This document shows, piece by piece, positions 19,291-25,974 of a stretch of 64,000 nt of DNA (position 1 is its first letter; every line of letters starts with the position of its first letter). The notes beneath the pieces were generated by a model, which was not told the origin of the DNA, ran no database searches, and was given only the letters and a program-made list of their open reading frames with translations. The position numbers and the translations under genes are program-made. Source of the stretch: Candidatus Uabimicrobium amorphum (GTDB taxonomy: Bacteria; Planctomycetota; Uabimicrobiia; Uabimicrobiales; Uabimicrobiaceae). Location of the stretch: positions 3,658,001-3,722,000 of the forward strand of contig NZ_AP019860.1 in the NCBI RefSeq assembly GCF_009002475.1, given 5' to 3'.

Positions 19291-20237
19291 GAAACATCGC
19301 TGTTACGGGTGGAAGTGGTTACATGGGAAGTATTGTGATACAAGAATTAATGAAGAATCACAGCAATGAAGTACGAGTTTTTGCCTTAGATATTAGAGAA
19401 CCACACCAAAAAATACCTGGGGTATCTTATCACATACTGGACGTACGCGCTCCTGAAATGAGTAATGTTTTTGCGGAAAACGATATCCACGTAGTTGTGC
19501 ATCTCGCCGCAGTTATGCCCAGCAAAAAAAGCGATCCCGAATTAGAATACGCGATTGATGTTCTCGGAACAAAAAACGTATTAGAAGCATGCGTGAAAAA
19601 CAACGTAGAAAAAATCGTGGTATCCTCCAGTGGTGCGGCTTATGGTTACTATGCCGATAATCCTCAATGGATCACCGAAAATGACACAGTACGTGGTAAT
19701 GAAAGATTACCCTATTCGCGCCACAAAAGACTTGTAGAAGAAATGCTCGCCGAGTACCGCAAAAACCATCCCACATTACAACAGGTAGTGTTTCGCATTG
19801 GAACTATTGTGGGGAAAAACGTAAGTAACTCGCTAGTGGCTCTTTTCGAAAATAAGTCTGTACTCGCAATAAAGGGAAGTGATAGCCGCTTTGTGTTTAT
19901 TTGGGATCAAGATGTTTGTGGGTGTATTGTCCAGGCAATTTTCTCGTCACAGACAGGTACATTTAATGTTGCTGGTGATGGGGCGCTCACAATATATGAA
20001 ATCGCCAAAATACTGAATAAAAAAGTGAAAGTTCTCTCACCAACACTGTTAAGTGTCGCTCTCAGGGTAGGCCGCTGGTTAAGAGTTAGTCCTTATGGAC
20101 CCGAACAAATTGTCCTATTGCAATATCGCCCAGTGCTTGACAACAATAACTTAAAAAATGTATTTGGCTATATTCCGCAGAAGTCTTCACAAGAAGCATT
20201 TTTGTATTATGTAGAACAAAAAAAATTGAGAAGGTAG
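19287..20237 (+). CDS. NAD-dependent epimerase/dehydratase (extended SDR)
   Basis: A 316-residue protein with an N-terminal NAD motif TGGSGYMG (GxxGxxG type), a HLAAVMPSK strand, VVSSSGAAYG and the catalytic YSRHK (Y-x-x-x-K), placing it in the UDP-sugar epimerase-like extended SDR family. Starting at 19287 gives an ATGA overlap with the transporter stop and a GAAAGGA ribosome site; a longer frame from 19266 adds residues before the nucleotide motif that do not fit. It is followed after 2 bases by a classical SDR, so both probably act on related substrates, which cannot be named. Confidence 0.85.
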   Translation: MRNIAVTGGSGYMGSIVIQELMKNHSNEVRVFALDIREPHQKIPGVSYHILDVRAPEMSNVFAENDIHVVVHLAAVMPSKKSDPELEYAIDVLGTKNVLEACVKNNVEKIVVSSSGAAYGYYADNPQWITENDTVRGNERLPYSRHKRLVEEMLAEYRKNHPTLQQVVFRIGTIVGKNVSNSLVALFENKSVLAIKGSDSRFVFIWDQDVCGCIVQAIFSSQTGTFNVAGDGALTIYEIAKILNKKVKVLSPTLLSVALRVGRWLRVSPYGPEQIVLLQYRPVLDNNNLKNVFGYIPQKSSQEAFLYYVEQKKLRR

Positions 20238-20239
20238 AG

Positions 20240-21049
20240 ATGAATAAGAGAAATTTTAAAGGTAAAGTCGTTGTCATCACCGGAGCCTGTGGTGGATTGG
20301 GGAAATCCCTGTGTACTGTCTTTGGTAAAAACGGAGCAACCATAATCGCCGCGGATATCGATGCCCAAGGAATCAAAGAGTTGTGCGATGAATTACAAAA
20401 AGATATGAACATAGATGGTTACGTGAACGATGTTACCAATGATGAAAACGTACGCGAAATCGCCAAGAAAGTACTGCAAAAACACAAGCGTATCGATGTT
20501 CTGATTAATAATGCCGGCATCAGTCACTTGAGCAAATTTAGCGAAACAAGTGTAGAGGTCATGCACCGCGTTATTAATATAAACCTTTTTGGCTGTATGT
20601 ACTGGGCTGCGGCCTGTATTGACTCTATTATCGAAAATAAGGGTATGATGATCGCTCTTTCCAGCGTTGCTGGTTTTGCTCCCCTTCATTCACGCACAAT
20701 GTATGCAGCAAGTAAACACGCACTACATGGTTGCTTTGAAAGTTTACGTGCGGAAGTGGAAGATGACGGAGTGGATGTCATGATGGTTTGTCCCGCATTT
20801 ATCGCCACAAAAATAAACGACAACGCCCTCTCTGGTGATGGCAAACCTGCACAAAAAAATCGCGTGCATGCCGGAAAAAAAATGTCGCCTGACTATGTGG
20901 CTCAAATAATATACACTGCCGCCACAAAGCGCAAAAAAACTTTACTCATCGGACGTGTTAGCAAACTAGCGTATTTGGTGAGTCGTTTTTCAAAAAATAC
21001 CTATATTCGTGCAATGAAAAAGAAATTTGCCAACGAACTAAAGTCGTAA
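20240..21049 (+). CDS. Short-chain dehydrogenase/reductase
   Basis: A 269-residue classical SDR. It has TGACGGLGKSL for NAD(P) binding (TGxxxGxG type), INNAGISH, a catalytic Ser in ALSSVAG and YAASKHA (Tyr-x-x-x-Lys). The C-terminal extension is like that of acyl- or sterol-type SDRs (DltE/11-beta-HSD-like). It sits 2 bases after the epimerase gene. A specific substrate cannot be read. Confidence 0.88.
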   Translation: MNKRNFKGKVVVITGACGGLGKSLCTVFGKNGATIIAADIDAQGIKELCDELQKDMNIDGYVNDVTNDENVREIAKKVLQKHKRIDVLINNAGISHLSKFSETSVEVMHRVININLFGCMYWAAACIDSIIENKGMMIALSSVAGFAPLHSRTMYAASKHALHGCFESLRAEVEDDGVDVMMVCPAFIATKINDNALSGDGKPAQKNRVHAGKKMSPDYVAQIIYTAATKRKKTLLIGRVSKLAYLVSRFSKNTYIRAMKKKFANELKS

Positions 21050-21068
21050 TTTGAAACGGAGTTCTACA

Positions 21069-21800
21069 ATGATCAAGAAATTTTGTCTACTACTCGCCAG
21101 CATTGTTTTGTTTAGCGGTTGCATTGAGGTAGAACAAGAAATATGGATTCACGCCGATGGTTCTGGGCGTGTCAGAATTGCTTTTGGTGTATCGAGTTCG
21201 ATGTATAAAATGATGAATTTCAAAAGTGATGAAGATCGCCAAAAAGAAATCAAAGAAAACGTGGAACTACTAGAAAAAAACCCCAATGTTGCCAAAGCAG
21301 AAATTAAAGAATACGAAAAAAAAGATTTGTGGTTTTATGACGTAGATGTACATATCAACGACTTGCGCAACACGAAACAATTACAAGAAGACCTACAAAA
21401 GATTTTTAGCTCCAAAGGCAAACGCAAAGGACGCGATGCAAAAATTGCTGTAGAAAAACTAGACAATGGCAATTATTTATTCATGTATAAGTTTAAACTA
21501 AAGGAAGAAGAAGAAACACAATACGCGAAAAGTGTCAATCAATTTTTTAAAGACAAACACTTTCTTTTTCGATTACATGCACCACACATTGTGGCAACAA
21601 ATGGTTACCGCAACAAAGAGCAAAATATGGCAGAGTGGCGATTTGATATGGTGGATGTCATTGAACAAAAAGGTGAATTTCTTCCCCAACTACGAGCGGA
21701 AATTGCCGGACCAAAAATCTGGTTGTGGATTACAGTAGGTATTTTAATCATACTAGCTATCATAGGCGTGTTTTTTTATAAACGTCAGAAAAAAAAGTAA
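21069..21800 (+). CDS. Lipoprotein with C-terminal membrane helix (LppM/DUF3153-like)
   Basis: A 243-residue protein with a lipobox (LFSGC, signal peptide about residues 1-17), a beta-rich domain beginning IEVEQEIWIHADGSGRVRIAF and a C-terminal transmembrane helix (LWITVGILIILAIIGVFFY) followed by KRQKKK. The first strands resemble LppM/DUF3153 lipoproteins, whose function is unclear. The protein would be anchored at both ends, with the domain outside the cytoplasm. I place the start at ATG 21069, which has GGAG 7 bases upstream; a TTG at 21051 would extend the signal peptide unusually. No terminator is seen before the next promoter. Confidence 0.7.
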   Translation: MIKKFCLLLASIVLFSGCIEVEQEIWIHADGSGRVRIAFGVSSSMYKMMNFKSDEDRQKEIKENVELLEKNPNVAKAEIKEYEKKDLWFYDVDVHINDLRNTKQLQEDLQKIFSSKGKRKGRDAKIAVEKLDNGNYLFMYKFKLKEEEETQYAKSVNQFFKDKHFLFRLHAPHIVATNGYRNKEQNMAEWRFDMVDVIEQKGEFLPQLRAEIAGPKIWLWITVGILIILAIIGVFFYKRQKKK

Positions 21801-21898
21801 TACAAATAAACTGTTGTTAGAAAAAAATCCTTTGAAAAACGCTCCTGAAAACATAAGCACATTTTTCACTAAGTAGTTTACGGCACAACAAATTATAA

Positions 21899-21927
21899 TT
21901 GATGGCGTGTTGAAAATGTCTTATAAT
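21899..21927 (+). promoter_or_regulatory. Sigma-70-type promoter for the triple thioredoxin gene
   Basis: TTGATG (21899-21904), 17-base spacer, TATAAT (21922-21927), then a 34-base leader with AGGAG (21951-21955) 6 bases before the ATG at 21962. This is one of the best promoter and ribosome-site pairs in the window, showing the gene is built to be expressed. Confidence 0.75.
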
Positions 21928-21961
21928 AATAATTATTTTTATTTTTTCAAAGGAGTGTCTA

Positions 21962-23062
21962 ATGAAAAAGACTTATATTCTTTTGGCAATTCTTTGTGTG
22001 GCATTGTTTGCCAACACAGCTGTTGCCGAATTAAAAGTACTTGACACTGCTCAGGACTTTGAAAAACTCGTAAAAGAGTCCAAAGTTCCTGTCATTGTTA
22101 AGTTTTCAGCGTATTGGTGACAGGCATGCACCGTTCTGAAGCAAAAATTGGTTAACGTCGCGGCCAATTATTCAGATGATCAAGTTTTGATCGCAACAGT
22201 GGATGCATATGTAAATAGCGAACTAAAAGAATATCTTTTAGGCGGATATCCTACCGTCCGTACCTTTTCTAAAGGTAAAGTGGGTGGCGAATCATTTGTT
22301 GGTAGCAAAGATGAAGGCTTCATAACAGCTTTTATCGATCGAACCATAAAAGGTAACAACGCTTCTCCAGCCGTTGCTCGTGGAAAACTACACGAACTAA
22401 AAACCACAGCTGAATTTGAAAACCTTGTCAAGAACTCTCAAGTTCCGGTAATGGTCAAATTCTCCGCTTCGTGGTGAGGCGCCTGCCAAAAATTAAAGAA
22501 AACACTGGTTAACGTCGCTTCCAGTTATTCTGACGATCAAGTTTTGATCGCCACAGTTGATGCAAGTAAAAATAGCGAATTGAAAAAATATCTACTAGGT
22601 GGCTATCCTACCATCAGAGTTTTTTCTAAAGGTAAAGTAGGGAACAAATCATTCCTTGGCAACAAACCGGAATCTTTTGTCCGCAACTTCATAGACGAAA
22701 TTGTCTCTTCTCAAAGACGTGGAAAACTCATCGAATTACAAACCGCCGCTGAATTTGAAAAACTCATTAAGGGTTCACAAGTTCCCGTGATGGTGAAGTT
22801 CTCCGCTTCGTGGTGAGGCTCCTGCCAAAAATTAAAGAAAACACTGGTTAACGTCGCTCCCAGTTATTCTGACGATCAAGTTTTGATCGCCACAGTTGAT
22901 GCAAGTAAAAATAGCGAATTGAAAAAATATCTACTAGGTGGCTATCCTACCATCAGAGTTTTTTCTCAAGGCAAAACAGGGGACAAATCGTTCCTTGGCA
23001 ACAAGCCAGAGTCTTTTGTTAGAAATTTCATCGACTCCTTGATCCAACCAAGTAAAAAATAA
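21962..23062 (+). CDS. Secreted selenoprotein with three thioredoxin domains, three in-frame TGA (Sec) codons
   Basis: Reading through three TGA codons gives 366 residues. A signal peptide (MKKTYILLAILCVALFANTAVA) is followed by three thioredoxin folds, each with VKFSA.W, an active site and the cis-Pro motif GGYPT. The TGA codons are at 22118, 22475 and 22814 (codons 53, 172 and 285), all in frame and each directly after the active-site Trp. The motifs read W-TGA-Q-A-C, W-TGA-G-A-C and W-TGA-G-S-C, so TGA takes the place of the first Cys of WCxxC and the resolving Cys is kept. This is the classic signature of selenocysteine. Domains 2 and 3 are almost identical, a recent duplication. A strong promoter, AGGAG site and terminator frame the gene, and the domains between TGAs are undamaged, which argues against a pseudogene. 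The protein would be a periplasmic redox enzyme. Sec machinery genes are not in this window. Confidence 0.9.
22147..22168 (+). promoter_or_regulatory. Candidate bacterial SECIS hairpin 1
   Basis: Stem ATTGG (22147-22151) / CCAAT (22164-22168) with a 12-base loop TTAACGTCGCGG, extendable by one A-T pair. The stem begins 29 bases from the T of the TGA at 22118. The same hairpin occurs at the same offset after the other two TGA codons. The underlying codons also encode a conserved peptide, so part of the conservation is protein-driven. Confidence 0.45.
22504..22525 (+). promoter_or_regulatory. Candidate bacterial SECIS hairpin 2
   Basis: Stem ACTGG (22504-22508) / CCAGT (22521-22525), 12-base loop TTAACGTCGCTT, offset 29 from the TGA at 22475. 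Compared with hairpin 1 one pair changes from T-A to C-G, a compensatory change that keeps the stem. Confidence 0.45.
22843..22864 (+). promoter_or_regulatory. Candidate bacterial SECIS hairpin 3
   Basis: Stem ACTGG (22843-22847) / CCAGT (22860-22864), 12-base loop TTAACGTCGCTC, offset 29 from the TGA at 22814. It is nearly identical to hairpin 2, as expected from the recent duplication of domains 2 and 3. Confidence 0.45.
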
Positions 23063-23068
23063 AAACAT

Positions 23069-23094
23069 CTCCCGGGATGTATCCCGGGAGTTTT
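23069..23094 (+). terminator. Rho-independent terminator after the thioredoxin gene
   Basis: A perfect 10-bp stem CTCCCGGGAT/ATCCCGGGAG (23069-23078 and 23081-23090), followed by TTTT. It begins 7 bases after the TAA at 23060-23062. On the other strand a run of A pairs with it, so it may also end the convergent sulfide operon. Confidence 0.85.
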
Positions 23095-23109
23095 GCATAG
23101 ACCAAGCAA

Positions 23110-24294
23110 CTACACACGTCCCTTGAGCATTCCATGCCAATACATGCGCGGCAGTCCGTAGGCTTTTAGCGCATACATACTGTATCGCTCTTGCCCTTGA
23201 TCGAATGGAAAAGTTTCCGCGGGTTGTTTATCATAGTCAAATTCAGCTAAAATAAGGCTTCCATACCCAGTAACTAAAGGACAAGAGGTATAACCATCGT
23301 AGTGTCCTTTCAACTTTTCCCCTTTCATTTCTGCCAAGAGATTTTCCACCAAAACAGGAGCTTGCTTGCGTATCGCAGCCCCCGTTTTTGAAGTTGGCAA
23401 ACTACTGCAATCTCCCAGAGAGAAAACGTTTTTAAATTTCGTATGCTGTAAAGTATGTTTGTCCACGTCGACCCAACCATCTTGATTACCAAGCTCACTG
23501 TCTTTAATAAATTTAGGAGCACTCATCGGCGGAGAGACATGGATCATATCATAAGATAAAGTCACACGTTCATCATCATCGAGCTTTTTAAATACCGCTT
23601 CCATCTTGTCGGGATGCAGCTCAACTAGGTCATGCTGAAAAAGAGTATTGATATTTTTTCTTTTAACGACCTTCTTCAATGATTTTGCATATTTTTCGAT
23701 GCCAAAAATGCCCGCCGTCGCCGAAGCAAAAACAACATTACTTTTGTCTCTCACACCCGATTTGCGAAAATAGTCTTCTGCAAGATAGCATATCTTTTGT
23801 GGCGCACCGGCGCATTTTATGGGTGTACTTGGGTGTGTAAAAATAGCCGTTCCGCCCTGAAAGTTTTTCACATTTTCCCAAGTAGAATCAACCGTTTCAT
23901 AGGAGTAATTACTGCATACGCCTTTAGTTCCTACCGTTTCTTTTAAACCAGGTATCTTATCCCAATCGATTTGAATCCCTGCTGCAACGATAAGGTATTT
24001 GTAGGCAATAGTTTTTTCATCATGCGTTTTTATTTGGTTATTTTTTGGATCGAACGTCGCCACTTTATCCTGAATCCATGTGTAACCGTCAGGAATAAAA
24101 TCTTCTTGTTCTCTTTCCGATACTTCTTTCGGAAATACTCCGCCACCAACGAGCGTCCAGATAGGCTGATAATAGTGCTTAGTAGAAGGCTCAATAATTG
24201 CGACACTTTTGGAAGCCACTTCATTACTTAGATGAGCTGCCGCAGTAATCCCGGCACTACCACCGCCCACGATGACAATATCATAAGATTCCAT
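23110..24294 (-). CDS. sqr: Sulfide:quinone oxidoreductase, type II (mitochondrial SQOR-like)
   Basis: A 394-residue flavoprotein with an N-terminal FAD motif VIVGGGSAGI and FSLGDCSSLPTSKTGAAI near the C-terminal FAD site. Cys161 (PIKCAGAPQKICYLAEDY) and Cys338 (YDGYTSCPLVTGYG) fit the redox pair of SQOR; the latter segment and the following LAEFDY..ETFPFDQ closely resemble the eukaryotic mitochondrial enzyme. It oxidises sulfide to a persulfide or polysulfide and passes electrons to quinone, sitting on the membrane surface. It is the last gene of an operon with DUF1641 and TauE-type genes, a usual partnership, and its start is 5 bases after the DUF1641 stop. Confidence 0.9.
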   Translation of the reverse strand: MESYDIVIVGGGSAGITAAAHLSNEVASKSVAIIEPSTKHYYQPIWTLVGGGVFPKEVSEREQEDFIPDGYTWIQDKVATFDPKNNQIKTHDEKTIAYKYLIVAAGIQIDWDKIPGLKETVGTKGVCSNYSYETVDSTWENVKNFQGGTAIFTHPSTPIKCAGAPQKICYLAEDYFRKSGVRDKSNVVFASATAGIFGIEKYAKSLKKVVKRKNINTLFQHDLVELHPDKMEAVFKKLDDDERVTLSYDMIHVSPPMSAPKFIKDSELGNQDGWVDVDKHTLQHTKFKNVFSLGDCSSLPTSKTGAAIRKQAPVLVENLLAEMKGEKLKGHYDGYTSCPLVTGYGSLILAEFDYDKQPAETFPFDQGQERYSMYALKAYGLPRMYWHGMLKGRV

Positions 24295-24299
24295 AATTA

Positions 24300-25007
24300 T
24301 TACTCCTCTGAAGAACGATCATTTGCTAAATTTTTTCCAAAGTGCTTCGCAAAAGCCACCAAGAATCCCATTGAACGACGTATATCGGAATTAAACAAAG
24401 CCCCAACCCCCTTAATCACAGTAAGTTTTTCAACGTCATCTTGACAGTCCACCAAACTTTCCCCCATGGAGGCGATGACTTTAACTGTTTGAGGATTTAA
24501 TACTCCTGACTTCATTAGCGCTCTAAATTCAGGGGAGTCTAACAAAGCCGAAAGTTCTTTGATGAGACCTTTTTCTTCGTCAAAAACGGTTGAAATAATT
24601 TTTGCTGTATCTGGATTTGTTAACTCAATCATTATCTGCAAACCTCGTTTAAGATTATCGATCACATCGATATCACGGAGATTTTCGCGATAAAATTCAT
24701 CGAGAAAATCGGCAAACATCGCGACGAGTTGCGGCAATTGATTGATGTGATCGATGTTCTCCAGTAACAAATTTGCAGTTTCGCGTTTGGTGATTTTTTC
24801 AGCAAGTTGTAGACTTACCGATACGCGCTCTTCGAGATCAATTCCTTTTTCCTTGGTACGTTGGTAATGTTCATCGATACTATCACTAAACATTCCCGTA
24901 ATACCCTGGAGTTGCTGAACGGAAGTCTCTACCTTTTCGATAGATTTTTCCAAAGATTCTATTTTTTGTAGTATCTTATTTAAAACTTCGGTATTTTCCT
25001 GTTCCAT
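24300..25007 (-). CDS. DUF1641 domain protein
   Basis: A 235-residue, helix-rich protein. An N-terminal coiled coil (ILQKIESLEKSIEKVETSVQQLQG) precedes a DUF1641 region with its repeated short helices ending in GVGALFNSDIRRSMGFLVAFAKHFGKNL. DUF1641 proteins are often encoded beside sulfide:quinone oxidoreductases and formate dehydrogenases and may help dock them, though this is not proven. The start at 25007 leaves a 10-base gap from the upstream gene and has an AAAGAGAA site; a longer frame from 25046 would overlap that gene. Confidence 0.8.
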   Translation of the reverse strand: MEQENTEVLNKILQKIESLEKSIEKVETSVQQLQGITGMFSDSIDEHYQRTKEKGIDLEERVSVSLQLAEKITKRETANLLLENIDHINQLPQLVAMFADFLDEFYRENLRDIDVIDNLKRGLQIMIELTNPDTAKIISTVFDEEKGLIKELSALLDSPEFRALMKSGVLNPQTVKVIASMGESLVDCQDDVEKLTVIKGVGALFNSDIRRSMGFLVAFAKHFGKNLANDRSSEE

Positions 25008-25017
25008 AAAATTCTCT

Positions 25018-25752
25018 TTATAAATTTGAGTAAAGTATGAATACACCCATCACCAAAATAAATATCGCAAAAGCTTTTTTTAGTTTCTTCTGTGGAATAA
25101 AATTGACCAGGGAACTGCCGGTGTAAATACCGATGATCGCAAGGCCTGTAAATAAGAAAGCAAAATTCCATGGTACTTGCACTTGGTCCAAGTATCCCAA
25201 TACACCCGTTATAGAGTTCATGGTAATAATAATAAGAGATGTTCCCACGGATTCCTTCATCGAAAGCTTACCAAAAATAACCAACGAAGGTACGATGAGA
25301 AACCCTCCTCCTACGCCCACAAGTCCAGAAAGAATACCCACAAATAGGCCTTGAGGAGCAAGAGCAATCAAAGAGACTTTACCACTGTGCGTGTCTTGAT
25401 TCTTATTGGTAAACATGAAGAACGAAGCCATTAACATAATCGAAGCGAATAAAGTGAGCTGTGCCGCGTCGCTAAAAAAAGCAGCAAGACGTGCCCCCAA
25501 ATACGCGCCAAGCATCGCCAATGGTCCAAAAATCAGAGCCATTTTTACATCGACATTGTTATTCTTCCAGTGTTTTAGACTTCCAAAAAAACTCGCTGTA
25601 CCCACAACGAATAAGCTTAAGCAAATTGCCGTTTTTGTGTCATACCCAACAACATATACAAAAACGGGCACGGCTAAGGTTGAACCACCGCCACCTAAAA
25701 GTCCCAGTGACAATCCTATCAGAAAAGCAAATATTAAACTAAGTGTGTACAT
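25018..25752 (-). CDS. TauE/SafE-family sulfite exporter
   Basis: A 244-residue membrane protein with seven to eight hydrophobic segments and the two family repeats LGLLGGGGSTLAVPVFVYV and GILSGLVGVGGGFLIVPSLV. Such proteins export sulfite, sulfoacetate or related sulfur anions. First gene of the minus-strand operon with DUF1641 and SQR, so it probably removes an oxidised sulfur product. No ribosome site is seen before the ATG, and the likely -10 lies only about 9 bases upstream, suggesting a leaderless start. Confidence 0.85.
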   Translation of the reverse strand: MYTLSLIFAFLIGLSLGLLGGGGSTLAVPVFVYVVGYDTKTAICLSLFVVGTASFFGSLKHWKNNNVDVKMALIFGPLAMLGAYLGARLAAFFSDAAQLTLFASIMLMASFFMFTNKNQDTHSGKVSLIALAPQGLFVGILSGLVGVGGGFLIVPSLVIFGKLSMKESVGTSLIIITMNSITGVLGYLDQVQVPWNFAFLFTGLAIIGIYTGSSLVNFIPQKKLKKAFAIFILVMGVFILYSNL

Positions 25753-25760
25753 AATAAATC

Positions 25761-25789
25761 ATAGTATTTGTCGTCAATACTAGCCTCAA
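25761..25789 (-). promoter_or_regulatory. Promoter of the sulfide operon
   Basis: On the minus strand TTGAGG (25789-25784), 17-base spacer and TACTAT (25766-25761). The predicted transcription start would be within a few bases of the ATG at 25752, so the message would be leaderless. Confidence 0.5.
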
Positions 25790-25809
25790 TTACTTTGAAG
25801 TATTGTGCC

Positions 25810-25828
25810 TTTTCATTGATAATGAAAA
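25810..25828. promoter_or_regulatory. Perfect inverted repeat upstream of the sulfide operon, possible operator
   Basis: TTTTCATT-GAT-AATGAAAA is an 8-bp perfect dyad with a 3-base centre, about 20 bases upstream of the -35. It is a good size for a dimeric regulator, and the position suits an activator. The regulator is unknown and not encoded next to it. Confidence 0.4.
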
Positions 25829-25854
25829 GACCAGTATCCTCACACAAAACAAAC

Positions 25855-25886
25855 ATTCAAATATTCAAATATTCGCATATTCACTA
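25855..25886. repeat. Four tandem 8-bp repeats upstream of the sulfide operon
   Basis: ATTCAAAT, ATTCAAAT, ATTCGCAT and ATTCACTA follow one another without gaps. They may bind a regulator together with the nearby dyad, or be simple AT-rich repeat DNA. Confidence 0.5.
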
Positions 25887-25974
25887 TAAAAATTCAATAA
25901 AAATATGTGATTTCCAACAAAAATAATTCGTCAATTTGAAGACATGCACTTGATAAAAAATGAGCTTGATTTGT

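Noticed and set aside
22148..22816. Two separate short thioredoxin-like genes (22148-22477 and 22544-22816)
   Set aside because: They are pieces of one frame split by TGA codons. Neither has a ribosome site or a proper N-terminus, and the frame continues through equivalent active-site positions.
21962..23062. Pseudogene with three nonsense mutations
   Set aside because: All three stops fall at the same catalytic position of repeated domains and are TGA only, while promoter, signal peptide, resolving Cys and cis-Pro are all kept. Random decay would not do this.
21962..23062. Genome-wide recoding of TGA to Trp or Gly
   Set aside because: Many neighbouring genes end at TGA in sensible overlaps (10892, 19290, 52966), and the tRNA-Trp here has an ordinary CCA anticodon.
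25810..25828. Fur box
   Set aside because: The dyad shares only the AATGA-like part with the Fur consensus, and the operon is for sulfur, not iron, so I list it only as a possible operator.
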